A DNA stretch of 64,000 nt from Acidimicrobiia bacterium (GTDB taxonomy: Bacteria; Actinomycetota; Acidimicrobiia; Spongiisociales; Spongiisociaceae). The stretch covers positions 1 to 64,000 of the forward strand of contig VXMM01000056.1 of the NCBI GenBank assembly GCA_009841105.1, read 5' to 3'. Below the pieces are notes generated by a model, which saw only the letters and a list, made by a program, of their open reading frames with translations, ran no database searches and was not told the origin of the DNA. Position 1 is the first letter of the stretch; each line of letters starts with the position of its first letter. Below are positions 34,262-43,700 of the stretch, one piece after another. Both the position numbers and the translations under genes were made by a program.

Positions 34262-35848
34262 GTGGTCGATCTTCTCCTGCGGAATGCGACGATCTATCCC
34301 GGCGATGCCGAGCCCCGTCGCGGGGACGTCGCTATCGACCGCGGCTCGATACTAGCGATGGCCCCCGATCTGGACGCCGCGGCCGCCCGCACCATCGATC
34401 TGGAAGGCCTCGCCCTCTGCCCCGGGTTCGTAGACATGCACGCCCACAGCGCTCTGCGTTCGTTCGAGGATCCGATCCTCACACCGAAGCTCCTCCAGGG
34501 CTTCACGACGGAACTCATCAACCCTGACGGGCTGGGTCCGGCGCCTGTGACGGACGAGCGTCTGGCCGATCGGATGACACAGCTTGCTCTGTCGGAAGGC
34601 CGGGGCCCCGCCGAGTGGCCCTGGCGATCCATCGGCCAGTACCTGGACGCCCTGGACGGTACGCGGCCCGCCATTAGCCTGTGCCCCTTCGTCCCTCATG
34701 GTGCGGTGCGTGACGCCGTACTGGGAGGAGCACAGCGGCCACCCGGCGCCGACGAATTGCGAGCCATGCGGCGCCAGGTCGCTCAGGGCATGGAGGCGGG
34801 CGCGTGGGGAATCTCTTTCGGCCTGGTTTACACCCCGGGCGCGTACGCGGACCGCGACGAGGTCGTGGCGGTCGCCACCGAGGCGGGCCGGTTCGGCGGG
34901 CTGATCGCCGTCCACCTGCGGGGCGAGAGCCATAACCTGCTGGAGGCGGTCGAGGAGATGATCGACGTGTCACGCCGGAGTGGTGCGCCCCTTCACCTCT
35001 CCCACCTGAAGGTGCTGGGCCATCGCAACGCCTGGAAGCTGGAGCCGCTGCTCGAAATGATCGACAAGGCGCCGGCGGACGGGGTCGACGTCACCTTCGA
35101 CCAGTACCCGTACGGTGCCGGTGTGACCCTCCTGTCCGCCCTGCTACCGCCGTGGGCGCATGACGGGGGCGTCAAGCAGATGACGGCCCGTCTGCGGGAC
35201 GGCCCCACGGTGGCCCGTCTACTCCGGGCGCTCGGAGACCCGGACGCGGGCCCGGAGAGCTTCTACTACCAGTGCGGCCCGGCGGGAATCGTCGTGATCG
35301 ACTGCGGCCCGGACGGACCCGGAGACGCAGTAGGGCGCACGCTGGCCGAGATCGCCTCGTCCCGCAATGTCGAACCCGAGCGGGTGGTCATCGACCTCTT
35401 GCTGGAAACCAGGATGAGCGCGCTGGTCATCCTCCATTACGCCGACGAATCAGTAGTCAAGACCATCGCCCGGCACCCGGCCATGCTGGTGGGGAGCGAC
35501 GCGGTCTTCGCCGCCACCCCCCACCCGAGGCTGTGGGGCACGGCACCCCGATTCCTGGGCGGTTACGCCATCAGGGATGGCGTAGTCACAGTGCGTGAAG
35601 CCATCGCCCGGCTCTCGTTCCGGGCAGCACGGCGGGTCGGGCTGGACGACCGGGGTGAGATCGCACCGGGACAGCGAGCCGACCTGGTCGCCTTCGACCC
35701 GGACAGGGTGATCGACCGCGCGACCTACGACCAGCCCGAGCTCTTACCCTCCGGGATCGACTGGGTAATAGTCGGCGGCGCGGTTGCGGTAGGCCCGACA
35801 GGACCCACCCGTGCCCGCCGCGGCCAGATCGCCCGTAAGCAACGCTAA
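34262..35848 (+). CDS. N-acyl-D-amino-acid deacylase-like amidohydrolase
   Basis: A 528-residue metal-dependent hydrolase of the D-aminoacylase/dihydroorotase type. The first metal motif is GFVDMHAHSAL (HxH). LCPFVPHGAVRDAVL, GAWGISFGLVYTPGAYAD, IAVHLRGES and LHLSHLKVLG match the block order of N-acyl-D-amino-acid deacylases; the C-terminal amidohydrolase tail GEIAPGQRADLVAFDP is present. GTG start, divergent from the ThDP operon. It likely releases an amine or amino acid from an N-acyl compound taken up by the nearby importer. Confidence 0.88.
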   Translation: MVDLLLRNATIYPGDAEPRRGDVAIDRGSILAMAPDLDAAAARTIDLEGLALCPGFVDMHAHSALRSFEDPILTPKLLQGFTTELINPDGLGPAPVTDERLADRMTQLALSEGRGPAEWPWRSIGQYLDALDGTRPAISLCPFVPHGAVRDAVLGGAQRPPGADELRAMRRQVAQGMEAGAWGISFGLVYTPGAYADRDEVVAVATEAGRFGGLIAVHLRGESHNLLEAVEEMIDVSRRSGAPLHLSHLKVLGHRNAWKLEPLLEMIDKAPADGVDVTFDQYPYGAGVTLLSALLPPWAHDGGVKQMTARLRDGPTVARLLRALGDPDAGPESFYYQCGPAGIVVIDCGPDGPGDAVGRTLAEIASSRNVEPERVVIDLLLETRMSALVILHYADESVVKTIARHPAMLVGSDAVFAATPHPRLWGTAPRFLGGYAIRDGVVTVREAIARLSFRAARRVGLDDRGEIAPGQRADLVAFDPDRVIDRATYDQPELLPSGIDWVIVGGAVAVGPTGPTRARRGQIARKQR

Positions 35849-35883
35849 CTGGTTGGCCTGGCTGCGCCGCAAGTTCGTATCGA

Positions 35884-36501
35884 ATGGACACAGCCGGGTC
35901 TCACATCCGGGCGCTCAAAGACATGATTGACTCGCAAATCCCCCACGCTGAAGACCGGCCCCGGAAAGACGACCGCCTTGTCTTGGTCGGTACCACCGGC
36001 GCGGGCAAGACAACGATGGCCAAGACGATTGCTCAAGCGCTCGACATGGATCACATCGAGTTCGACGCCATTCGCCATGGGCCGAGTTGGACGGAGACAC
36101 CCGACGATGTCTTCCGAAAACGGTTACGGCAGCATCTGCAGGGCGACAGGTGGATCGGGGACGGAAACTACAGCCTCGCACGGGATGTCGTTTGGCCCAA
36201 GGCAACCATGTTGATATGGCTGGACTACCCGATACGCGTGGTCCTGTGGAGGTTGTTTTGGAGGACGATGCGTCGTGGAGTCCTTCGGGAAGAGCTGTGG
36301 CACGGCAATAGGGAACAGATATGGCGGCACTTTTTCAGCCGTCAGTCGTTATTCCTATGGGCATTACAGACTCACTGGCGGCGACGCCGATCAATACCAG
36401 CGGCCCTGGCCCATCCGGACCATGCTCATCTGGACCTGGTCCACCTGCGCTCGCCGAAGGCTGCTGACGAGTGGCTCGTGACAATGACGCAACGGCAATG
36501 A
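35884..36501 (+). CDS. P-loop kinase-like protein (adenylate-kinase/topology-modulation type)
   Basis: A 205-residue NTPase. Walker A is VGTTGAGKTTMAK, then a lid-like region with DHIEFDAIRHGPSW and DGNYSLARDVVWPKATMLIWLDYP, matching small AAA/AK-like proteins often annotated as topology modulation protein FlaR. The N-terminal 25 residues are extra. The GC content is lower than that of its neighbours and it is followed by a toxin-antitoxin pair, so this 1.5-kb patch may be acquired. The real substrate is unknown. Confidence 0.75.
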   Translation: MDTAGSHIRALKDMIDSQIPHAEDRPRKDDRLVLVGTTGAGKTTMAKTIAQALDMDHIEFDAIRHGPSWTETPDDVFRKRLRQHLQGDRWIGDGNYSLARDVVWPKATMLIWLDYPIRVVLWRLFWRTMRRGVLREELWHGNREQIWRHFFSRQSLFLWALQTHWRRRRSIPAALAHPDHAHLDLVHLRSPKAADEWLVTMTQRQ

Positions 36502-36620
36502 GGGCAACAGGATGGCCCTTGCGGTAGCGCCCACATCGCTCTTCCATCCCCCGTATGGTCACCATGTAGGCCAATACGGAGCATGGCTGTCCGCAAGTGA
36601 TATCTGAGCGTTACCACCTA

Positions 36621-36690
36621 GGCGTACGGATACCGCATACGGTACGAAGTGGCTATAATCTTCTGTACAATACTTCTTGGAGGGAACCGT
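36621..36690 (+). promoter_or_regulatory. Promoter/operator of the toxin-antitoxin operon
   Basis: A perfect TATAAT -10 box at 36654-36659 and a ribosome-binding site GGAGGG at 36679-36684 precede the antitoxin ATG. A short inverted pair TACCG/CGGTA (36631-36644) overlaps the expected -35 position, a natural place for autorepression by the antitoxin. The segment is AT-richer than the surroundings. Confidence 0.55.
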
Positions 36691-36981
36691 ATGGGGGCCA
36701 GCACCCGAACCATCCCCGCCGCCCAGTTTCGTGACCGATGCCTGAAACTGCTGGACGAGGTCCACGCCACGGGTGAGAAACTCATTGTCACCAAGCACGG
36801 ACGACCCGTCGCAGCCGTAGTGCCGGCGGTAGCGTCATCCGAGGCGAGCGTCATCGGGTGGAGCGACGACATCCGCATCGGCACCGATTTGACCGAACCG
36901 GCCGTGCCACCTGAGGACTGGCATGTCGTCTCCGACCCCGAAAGAATCCTGACCGGCCTTCCAAGCAACGACCAGCGTTGA
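36691..36981 (+). CDS. Phd/YefM-type antitoxin
   Basis: A 96-residue antitoxin. The N-terminal IPAAQFRDRCLKLLDEVHATGEKLIVTKHGRPVAAVVP is the standard Phd/YefM DNA-binding fold; the C-terminal about 35 residues (IGTDLTEPAVPPEDW) should wrap the toxin. It is followed by a PIN toxin with a 4-bp overlap. The ATG at 36691 has a good ribosome-binding site, although the frame is open to 36649. Confidence 0.88.
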   Translation: MGASTRTIPAAQFRDRCLKLLDEVHATGEKLIVTKHGRPVAAVVPAVASSEASVIGWSDDIRIGTDLTEPAVPPEDWHVVSDPERILTGLPSNDQR

Positions 36982-37406
36982 GTGTGGACCTCATCCTCGA
37001 CACGGATGCGTTGCTCTGGATGTCGCGAGACAGCCCAAGCCTAGGACCTAGGGCTAGGACCGCCATCGACGACGCCGCTTCGGGCGGCTCCCTGAGGTTC
37101 TCATCCGTCTCGATGCTCGAGATAGCGCGGCTCCACTGGGATGGGAGGATCGACCTCAGGAAAGATCCCGGCCTATGGCTCCGCAGCCTGCTGGACCAGG
37201 GTCTGCATGAGATACCCGTGACATCGGAGATGTCGGTCCTGGCAGGTTCTCTGGAGAGACGGGACGGCTTTCACGCCGACCCGGCCGACCAACTCATCAC
37301 CGCGGCTGCCATTCTCACCGGGCGCCGGTTGGTCACCTCAGATCGCAAGATCCTGCGGTGGGCGGAGAGCCGAGCAGAGCCGGACTGTCTCGACGCCCGA
37401 TCCTGA
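36978..37406 (+). CDS. PIN-domain toxin (VapC-like ribonuclease)
   Basis: A 142-residue PIN domain endoribonuclease. The acidic triad is visible as LILDTDALLW (first Asp), the conserved Glu in SVSMLEIARL and HADPADQLITAAA (third and fourth acids), followed by VTSDRKIL. TTG at 36978 overlaps the antitoxin stop by TTGA; GTG at 36984 is an alternative. Inhibition of translation by cleaving tRNA or mRNA is expected from the family. Between its stop and 37515 nothing else is seen. Confidence 0.88.
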   Translation: MSVDLILDTDALLWMSRDSPSLGPRARTAIDDAASGGSLRFSSVSMLEIARLHWDGRIDLRKDPGLWLRSLLDQGLHEIPVTSEMSVLAGSLERRDGFHADPADQLITAAAILTGRRLVTSDRKILRWAESRAEPDCLDARS

Positions 37407-37515
37407 ACCGGACTGACACGGAGCGGGCAGCACAGCGCTTGGGGCTGATTTGGTTCGATCCGGGTGCATGCGGAGCCCGGAATCGGGCATCGTGTGCGTA
37501 CCACCGGACTCCGAC

Positions 37516-38814
37516 CTAGAGAGCCTCTGCCACCTGGTCGAAGACGGCAGCGGCCGAATTCAGGACGTATTCCATGTGTTCTTCCTCCATCACCGAGGAG
37601 GTGGACAGGAACGGGAAGCCGAAGACTCCCCGGTTGCCGAACGCCAGGGGGAGGCCGGTCATCAGGAAGTCGGATCCCGCCAACCCGGGCTCGCACGCCA
37701 CGCTGAGCAGGGAACCGCCGCCCTCCACCCGGAGCGGCAGCCCGCGTTCGGTCACCGCTGCGGACAACCCCTCGCGCAGCGCACGGCCGAGGTGATCGAT
37801 CCACTGGTGGACCCCCGGCGTCAGCAGGCGTAGGCCCGCGACGCCCGCCGCGGCGGTCATCGGATTGGCATTGAACGTACCTGCCAACGCCACCTTCATG
37901 TCACCCAACGGATCGGTCACCGCCATGATGTCGGCCCTCCCGCCGAAGGCTCCTACCGGGAGCCCTCCCCCGATCAGCTTCCCGAGGGCGGTCATGTCGG
38001 GCACCACGCCGTAGCGGTCCTGCGCGCCCCCCATCGCGAGGCGGAGGGAGATGACCTCGTCGAACAAGAGGAGCACATCCTCGTCGGCCGTCACCGCCCG
38101 CAGAGTCTCCAGGAAGCCGGCGGGCGGATGGGCGAAGCCGCCCGCCGAGCGGAAGGGGGTGAGGATCACCGCGGCCAGGCGGTCGGCGTTCTCCCGTATC
38201 AGGGCGGCCACACCATCCGTGTCGCCCCAGGCGCCGAGGACGATGTTCTCCGCCAGGTTGGCAGGGACTCCCCCGGTGCTCGGCGAGATGCCACCGTCGC
38301 CGTCCGCGGCCAACTCGAAACCGTCGTAGGTGCCGTGGTAAGCGCCGTCCAGCTTGATAACGAGATCGCGGCCGGTGAATGCCCGGGCGACCTTGAGCAT
38401 GTGCATGTTGGCCTCGGTTCCCGAGTTGGCGAAGCGCACCCTTTCAATCGAAGGCACCCGTTCGCAGATGATTCCGGCCCAGTCCAGTTCGGCCCGGTTG
38501 TGCCCACCCCAGGCGGTCCCCAACCGGGCCTGGGAGCGGACCGCCGCCACGATGTCCGGATGGGCGTGGCCGTGGACCAGCGCCGTCGAGTTGTTGTTCA
38601 GATCGAGGCGGCGGGTCCCGTCCACGTCCCATATGTACGGACCATCACCGCGCTCGAAGTAAAGAGGATGCGGGCGGGTGGTGATCGAGTAACGGGTGTC
38701 ACCGCCCGGGAGAACCCCGCCGCCCCTTACGAACAGGGCAGCCGACCGGGGCGTGATCCGGCGGTACTCGTCGACTACGCCCTGATACCAAGCCAGGGGA
38801 CCGCCCTCGTTCAT
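37516..38814 (-). CDS. Class III aminotransferase, glutamate-1-semialdehyde aminomutase-like
   Basis: A 432-residue PLP enzyme. The catalytic Lys is in MTALGKLIGGGLPVGAFGG. Substrate and PLP contacts are in FANSGTEANMHMLKVARA, LDGAYHGTYDGFE and LLLFDEVISLR, and phosphate binding in TFNANPMTAAA. It resembles GSA aminomutases, but genes for tetrapyrrole synthesis are absent here and a PTE-like hydrolase is translationally coupled upstream (ATGA), so a catabolic transaminase or aminomutase role is more likely. It resembles 57918-59279 only at family level. Confidence 0.87.
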   Translation of the reverse strand: MNEGGPLAWYQGVVDEYRRITPRSAALFVRGGGVLPGGDTRYSITTRPHPLYFERGDGPYIWDVDGTRRLDLNNNSTALVHGHAHPDIVAAVRSQARLGTAWGGHNRAELDWAGIICERVPSIERVRFANSGTEANMHMLKVARAFTGRDLVIKLDGAYHGTYDGFELAADGDGGISPSTGGVPANLAENIVLGAWGDTDGVAALIRENADRLAAVILTPFRSAGGFAHPPAGFLETLRAVTADEDVLLLFDEVISLRLAMGGAQDRYGVVPDMTALGKLIGGGLPVGAFGGRADIMAVTDPLGDMKVALAGTFNANPMTAAAGVAGLRLLTPGVHQWIDHLGRALREGLSAAVTERGLPLRVEGGGSLLSVACEPGLAGSDFLMTGLPLAFGNRGVFGFPFLSTSSVMEEEHMEYVLNSAAAVFDQVAEAL

Positions 38815-39752
38815 GCTCCGGTCAGCCAGCGCCGGGGGTTGTCATGGGTGATGGTCCTGATCGTTTCATCCGGCACGCCCCTGGCGGAAAGGGCCGGCAA
38901 GAACATCTCGGACAGGTAGACGAAGCCCGTACCGCCGTGTATCCGCAGCTGTCCCAGCTTGCAGACGTCGTGGGACAGCATCAGCCGATCCTCGAGGCCA
39001 CGGTCTACGAGTTCCACGATCAGGCCGAGGATCCGGTCCTCGAACTGACCCAATCCCCTGAACTGGCCGCAGTTGTCGAACATGATGTACACACCCCTCT
39101 CGATGAGTCCGAGCAGGTAGCGGAGATGCGGATAGGCATCGCAGTGGGCGACTGCCACCCGGGTCATGTCCACGTCCTCTTCCTCGAGAATGGTGAGTTG
39201 CTCGGGGGCGACGGGTCCGATGGCGTGGAGCGCGCCGATAGCCAGACCGGTGGCCTTGTGTGCCCGGGCGACTGCACGGAGCACCCTTTCCTCGGCGGGC
39301 GACACCCAGTCCTTTTCGGATCCAATCTCACCGATCACCCCCGGCCGGATCCCGGTATCGCCCACGCCGTCGGTGATCTCTCGGATCAGCTCCTCCGCGA
39401 GGTCGTTCGCCGGTCGGCGGTCGATCCGCTCCTCGGGCAGGAAATAGTTCCCGCGATACCAGCCGCAGCCCATGACGAAGTGCACGCCTGTCCGCTCCGA
39501 CAACCTCCGCAACCGTTCAGGTGATCGGCCGTTGTCGGGAACGCTCAGGTCGAAGATGGTGTCGCCCCCCAGGTTGGCGAAGGCCATGACCTCGTGTGCC
39601 ATCACCTCCTCGTCCATGAACTGATCGGCCACGTCGTAGCGGTAGTCGGCATGGCGCAGGGTGCAGTAGACGTGCTCGTGGGGAAGCGTGAAGCCCAGAT
39701 CCTGCCCGGATACCGGTCCGCGTACCGTCATGACGCTTCCCGTGTCGTTCAT
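38811..39752 (-). CDS. Phosphotriesterase-like hydrolase (PHP/lactonase type), paralogue 1
   Basis: A 313-residue TIM-barrel metallohydrolase of the phosphotriesterase family. First metal motif TLPHEHVY; the bridging acid is probably the Glu in GVIGEIG (as in Php, instead of a carboxylated Lys); later ligands in GALHAIG, VAHCDAYP and LSHDVCKL. GGGAGG precedes the ATG. The most divergent of the five PTE-like paralogues in the window. Members of this family are lactonases, esterases or N-acyl hydrolases more often than true phosphotriesterases; the substrate is open. Confidence 0.87.
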   Translation of the reverse strand: MNDTGSVMTVRGPVSGQDLGFTLPHEHVYCTLRHADYRYDVADQFMDEEVMAHEVMAFANLGGDTIFDLSVPDNGRSPERLRRLSERTGVHFVMGCGWYRGNYFLPEERIDRRPANDLAEELIREITDGVGDTGIRPGVIGEIGSEKDWVSPAEERVLRAVARAHKATGLAIGALHAIGPVAPEQLTILEEEDVDMTRVAVAHCDAYPHLRYLLGLIERGVYIMFDNCGQFRGLGQFEDRILGLIVELVDRGLEDRLMLSHDVCKLGQLRIHGGTGFVYLSEMFLPALSARGVPDETIRTITHDNPRRWLTGA

Positions 39753-40019
39753 CCGACCTCCCTCCGGGCCTGGCCTCGCCGGTCGGAGCCGGCGGGTTCG
39801 GACTCTAGCCTGGTCATCCAAATTCCCGGCAGGGGGTCATGGCCATTCGGCACTCCGTCGCGCGCCTTGCGTGGCCTCCCCCGCGAGGGTGACAGGGACC
39901 CGGACCGCCGCTCCCTCTCCCTCCAAGTCTTCATCGATGACTGATCGGGCCTCACGCCCTGCGGAGTTCTTGGCGCACCGGGAGGCATCACCGTAGGCTG
40001 GACCGGTGGAGTTGGATAC

Positions 40020-41456
40020 TTGAGCGGGGAGACCGGGGCGAGGGTCGATACCCTGCTCAGGCACGGCCGCATCCTGACGATGGACCAGCGGCGCCGCATC
40101 CTCGTAGACGGCGCGATAGCCATCCGGCAAGGGATCATCACCGCGGTCGGCCCGGACCGCCAAGTGGGGGCCGGTACATCGGCGACGACCACCAGGGACC
40201 TCGGCGGAGCACTCGTCCATCCGGGCCTCGTCGATGCGCACGTCCACGCCGGTAGCTCCGAACTCAGCCGGGGCATGGCTCCCAAGGACCATGCCGACTA
40301 CGGGGCGGTGGATGATTGGCTCTTCGCCTTCCGACGGCCGGAGACCGACCACCTGGGCGCTCTGCTGTCGTGCATGGAAATGGTGAGCAACGGCACCACG
40401 GCCTACAGCGACACGGGAGGGTCCTTCTACCTCGAGGAAACCGTGCGGGCAATCGAGACGGTGGGCATGCGGGGCATGCCGGGCCATGTGGTGCTCGACT
40501 TCAACCCGAAGGTTCCCGGTCGCGACACTTCCGCCGGGGCGATGTCCGACGACGAGACCGAGACGCTGCGGACTCCGACACGGGAGTGCGTGGAACGGCT
40601 GGAGGAACAGATGACCCGCTACCCGTTCCACAACGGCGACCGGATCCGAGGGGCGGCGACTATGTACGGCTGCATGCGGTGCTCCGACGAACTGCTGGTC
40701 CAGGCTCAGGCCGTGGCCCGCGAGCACGGGGCGCCGATGATCATGCACCAGTCGTGGGACCCCGAGGAGGTGACCATCTCCGAGGCGCTGTACGGATGCC
40801 GCCCCATCGAGCATCTGGCGGATATCGGCGTGCTGGACGAGAACCTGACCCTGGTGCATATGAACCATCTGTCGGCGCGGGAGGTAGACCTGGTCGCCGA
40901 CGCCGGCACCCGGGTGGTGCACTGCCCGGCCGCATCTCTCAGGCGAGGCATGGGCGCCATCCGGCTCGGGTCCTTCCCGGAGATGCTGGCCAAGGGAGTC
41001 CCGGTGGCTCTCGGCTCCGACGGCTACAGCGGACGCCGCGACCTGCTGCGCCAGGCCTATCTGGCTGCGGTGGGGTTCCGTGAATTCCGGGGCGAACTGC
41101 CGGTCCTCACCGGCGAGACCGTCCTGGAGATGGCCACCCTCCATGGCGCCAGGGCGCTAGGCCTCGATGACGAGATCGGTTCGATAGAGGTCGGCAAGCG
41201 CGCCGACCTGGTGGTACACCGGCTGGACAGACCGGAGGCGCACCCCCGGTTCCGCGATCCTGTGGACAATCTCGTCTATTTCCGGGCGTCCAGCACCGTG
41301 GACACCGTATTCGTCGATGGGGAAGCCATCCTCGACAGAGGAGTCTTTACCCGCTTCGATAGCGGAGAGGCCTACCGCAGGATCGACGCGGCCGCGGCCG
41401 AGTTCGAAGCGGGCGTGGGCGCTGCCACGTACGCCGCCTGGCCACTCGTCGACTGA
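40020..41456 (+). CDS. Amidohydrolase/deaminase (cytosine deaminase, TrzN/SsnA-like)
   Basis: A 478-residue amidohydrolase. Metal and catalytic residues: HxH in GLVDAHVHAGSS, His in APMIMHQSWDPEE, His in LVHMNHL, Asp in LGSDGYSGRRD, and the C-terminal GSIEVGKRADLVVHRLD. It deaminates or dechlorinates a heterocycle or hydrolyses an amidine, by family. TTG at 40020 has a poor ribosome-binding site; no better in-frame start is seen. The 267-bp region to the divergent PTE gene holds no gene. Probably works with the adjacent P450. Confidence 0.85.
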   Translation: MSGETGARVDTLLRHGRILTMDQRRRILVDGAIAIRQGIITAVGPDRQVGAGTSATTTRDLGGALVHPGLVDAHVHAGSSELSRGMAPKDHADYGAVDDWLFAFRRPETDHLGALLSCMEMVSNGTTAYSDTGGSFYLEETVRAIETVGMRGMPGHVVLDFNPKVPGRDTSAGAMSDDETETLRTPTRECVERLEEQMTRYPFHNGDRIRGAATMYGCMRCSDELLVQAQAVAREHGAPMIMHQSWDPEEVTISEALYGCRPIEHLADIGVLDENLTLVHMNHLSAREVDLVADAGTRVVHCPAASLRRGMGAIRLGSFPEMLAKGVPVALGSDGYSGRRDLLRQAYLAAVGFREFRGELPVLTGETVLEMATLHGARALGLDDEIGSIEVGKRADLVVHRLDRPEAHPRFRDPVDNLVYFRASSTVDTVFVDGEAILDRGVFTRFDSGEAYRRIDAAAAEFEAGVGAATYAAWPLVD

Positions 41457-41515
41457 GCAGCCCTCCACGCGAAGCCTTCACCGCGCCGGAGGTACGCTTT
41501 TGTTACGGTTCGTCA

Positions 41516-42739
41516 ATGACGTTCGTCCTCGACGCCTACGACCCTGAGTTCCTCCGCGACCCCTATCCGGTGTTCGACCGGATACGCGAAGAGACTCCCG
41601 TCTTCCGCGGTCCGGGCCGCGCCGGTGAGCGACCGATCTGGTTCCTGACCCGCCACGACGATGTCCGTCGGGCGTTGCGGGATCGCCGGCTCGGCCGGAT
41701 CGACCAGCCCACCGTGGACCGGGAGGCCTGGGGACTCCCCCCGCTCCAAGACGGCCTGGAGCCCTACTACGAGGTGGAACATTGGGCTCTGGTGTGGTTG
41801 GAACCGCCCAACCACACCAAGATCCGCCGCCTGGTCTCCACCGCCTTCACGATGCGGCGGCTGGCCGGCCTGCGACCGCGCATCGCTGAACTAGCCGACC
41901 GCCTGCTCGACCCGATCGTCGAGCGAGGCCGGTTCGATCTGGTCGACGACTACGCAGCGCCCCTGTCCGTCCAGGTGATCGCCGAGTTGCTCGGAGTTCC
42001 GACCGAGGACTGGCGCCGGATGCTCGACTGGTCGAGCCTGATCACCCAGATGTACGAGTACAACATCACCGGAGCGGACACCCGGGCGGCAGTGACGGCC
42101 TCCGTGGAGTTCGCCGAGTACTGCAGGGACCTGATGGCGCGCCGGCGTGCTCGGCCCCGCGACGACATGATCACCGCCCTGTGCTTCGCCAGGACAGAGG
42201 ACGGAACCTTGACCGACACCCAGATCGTGTCGATGATCATCACCCTGCTGAACGCCGGCCACGAAGCGTCGGTCAACACCCTTGCCAACGGAATGCTGGC
42301 GCTGATGCAGCATCCGGATCAGTGGGGTCTCCTTACCGGCGGCGAGGTCGACCCGGCGACCGCCGCTGAGGAACTCTTCCGCTGGGACGCGCCCATCCAG
42401 ACCTTCGACCGCTGGGTGGTCGCTGACAGCTACGAGGTCGGCGGCCAGAGGATCGAGCAGTACGAACAGGTGACTGTGCTTCTCGGATGCGCCAATCGCG
42501 ACCCTCGCCACTTCGACAGCCCGAACTCCTTCCGGATCGGAAGAGGCGACCCGACCCACGTCAGCTTCGGTGGGGGAATCCATCACTGCCTGGGCGCGCC
42601 CCTGGCTCGCCTCGAGTTGGAGGTGGCGCTTGCCCGGCTTGCAACCCGGTGTCCCCAGTTGGAACTGGTCGAGCAACCGGTGCGGCCGCCGCGCTTCGTC
42701 CTGCGCGGCTTCGACTCTCTCAGGTTCGCCCTAGCCTGA
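41516..42739 (+). CDS. Cytochrome P450
   Basis: A 407-residue soluble bacterial P450. The heme loop FGGGIHHCLGAPLARLE contains the proximal Cys; the I-helix reads LLNAGHEAS, with Ser in place of the usual Thr; the ExxR motif is in EELFRWD. The length fits a class I P450 that needs a ferredoxin and reductase; neither is adjacent. The ATG follows an AT-rich gap of 60 bp after the amidohydrolase, so the two may be co-transcribed. The substrate is not deducible. Confidence 0.93.
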   Translation: MTFVLDAYDPEFLRDPYPVFDRIREETPVFRGPGRAGERPIWFLTRHDDVRRALRDRRLGRIDQPTVDREAWGLPPLQDGLEPYYEVEHWALVWLEPPNHTKIRRLVSTAFTMRRLAGLRPRIAELADRLLDPIVERGRFDLVDDYAAPLSVQVIAELLGVPTEDWRRMLDWSSLITQMYEYNITGADTRAAVTASVEFAEYCRDLMARRRARPRDDMITALCFARTEDGTLTDTQIVSMIITLLNAGHEASVNTLANGMLALMQHPDQWGLLTGGEVDPATAAEELFRWDAPIQTFDRWVVADSYEVGGQRIEQYEQVTVLLGCANRDPRHFDSPNSFRIGRGDPTHVSFGGGIHHCLGAPLARLELEVALARLATRCPQLELVEQPVRPPRFVLRGFDSLRFALA

Positions 42740-42754
42740 CCGTAAGCCGGCTGA

Positions 42755-43669
42755 TCAGACGGCGAGTACCCGCGCCGGGTTGGTATGGGTCATGGCGTGG
42801 ATCGCCTCCTCGCTGATACCTTCGTCACGCAGCATGGGAAGGAAGCTCTCGATCAGGTGCTGGTAACCGTGGCCGCCGTTGGTCTTGAGGCGGGGCCGAG
42901 CTGGCATGTCCTGCGCGATGACCAGGCGGTCCTGATGGCCTTGGCGAACCAGTTCGGCCAGGAACTCGGCCCGGCGCCTGTCGGAGTTGATCCACTCGAT
43001 CCCGATCAGGTCGAACGCCATGTAGGCACCGGTGGCGGCCACCCGCTCCAGTTCCGGCATCTCCAGGACACCGTCGAGGTGCCCGAAGATGACCCGATCG
43101 GCTTGAACGCCCTCCTCCTGGAAGATCTCCAGGAACTCCAGCGCCATGTACATGGTGGTATGGGTGGTCAGCGCCAGTCCGGTCGCCACCTGCGCCCGGG
43201 CGGCGGCGCGCAGGACGCGCTCCTCCACGCCCTGGACCCAGGTCTTGTCGAGACCGATCTCCCCGATGATGCCGGGCTTGACACCGGTGTCGCCGACGCC
43301 GTTCTCTATCTCGTCGATCATGTAGTCGGCCAGCCGCTGAGTCGTCCACTTGTTGACGAACTCCGGGTAGTAGGGCTCGCGGTAGAAGCCGGTTCCCATA
43401 ACGATGTGGACATCGCTCGCCTCCGAGACCCGGCGGAGCTTCTCCGGATCGCGCCCGATGTGTTCCAGAGTCGGGTCGACCAGGGTTCCCCCGCCGACTT
43501 CCTTGTAGAGCCGGACCTCCTCGGTCATCTGAACCTCGTCGGTCATCGGGATCGCCAACCAGCGGTGTCTGGGCCACGAGAGATCGGCGAACACATGCTC
43601 GTGCACCTGGGTGTGGCCCAGCTCGCTGGGCGACACCGGGCCTCTGACCGTCATCACCTCCTTGGACAC
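42755..43669 (-). CDS. Phosphotriesterase-like hydrolase, paralogue 2
   Basis: A 304-residue PTE-family protein. Metal motif TQVHEHVF, bridging Glu in GIIGEIGLDKTW, His in LALTTHT, His in RVIFGHLDG, Asp in VIAQDMPARP. Very similar across its length to the protein at 60040-60966 (shared blocks such as TGFYREPYYPEFVNKWTT and EEVxxYKxxGGGTLV), so the two are recent paralogues. GTG start at 43669 (MSKEVMTVRGP); a start at the later ATG is possible. Directly downstream of the TIM-barrel gene on the same strand. Confidence 0.88.
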   Translation of the reverse strand: MSKEVMTVRGPVSPSELGHTQVHEHVFADLSWPRHRWLAIPMTDEVQMTEEVRLYKEVGGGTLVDPTLEHIGRDPEKLRRVSEASDVHIVMGTGFYREPYYPEFVNKWTTQRLADYMIDEIENGVGDTGVKPGIIGEIGLDKTWVQGVEERVLRAAARAQVATGLALTTHTTMYMALEFLEIFQEEGVQADRVIFGHLDGVLEMPELERVAATGAYMAFDLIGIEWINSDRRRAEFLAELVRQGHQDRLVIAQDMPARPRLKTNGGHGYQHLIESFLPMLRDEGISEEAIHAMTHTNPARVLAV

Positions 43670-43700
43670 GAGTTACCACCTCCCCCGAGCCGTCTACCCG

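Noticed and set aside
16473-36562. ATGGTCACCAT palindrome found twice (about 16476-16486 and 36552-36562) as a shared regulator site
   Set aside because: Only two copies, flanks unrelated, positions relative to genes differ, and one may simply be a terminator stem.
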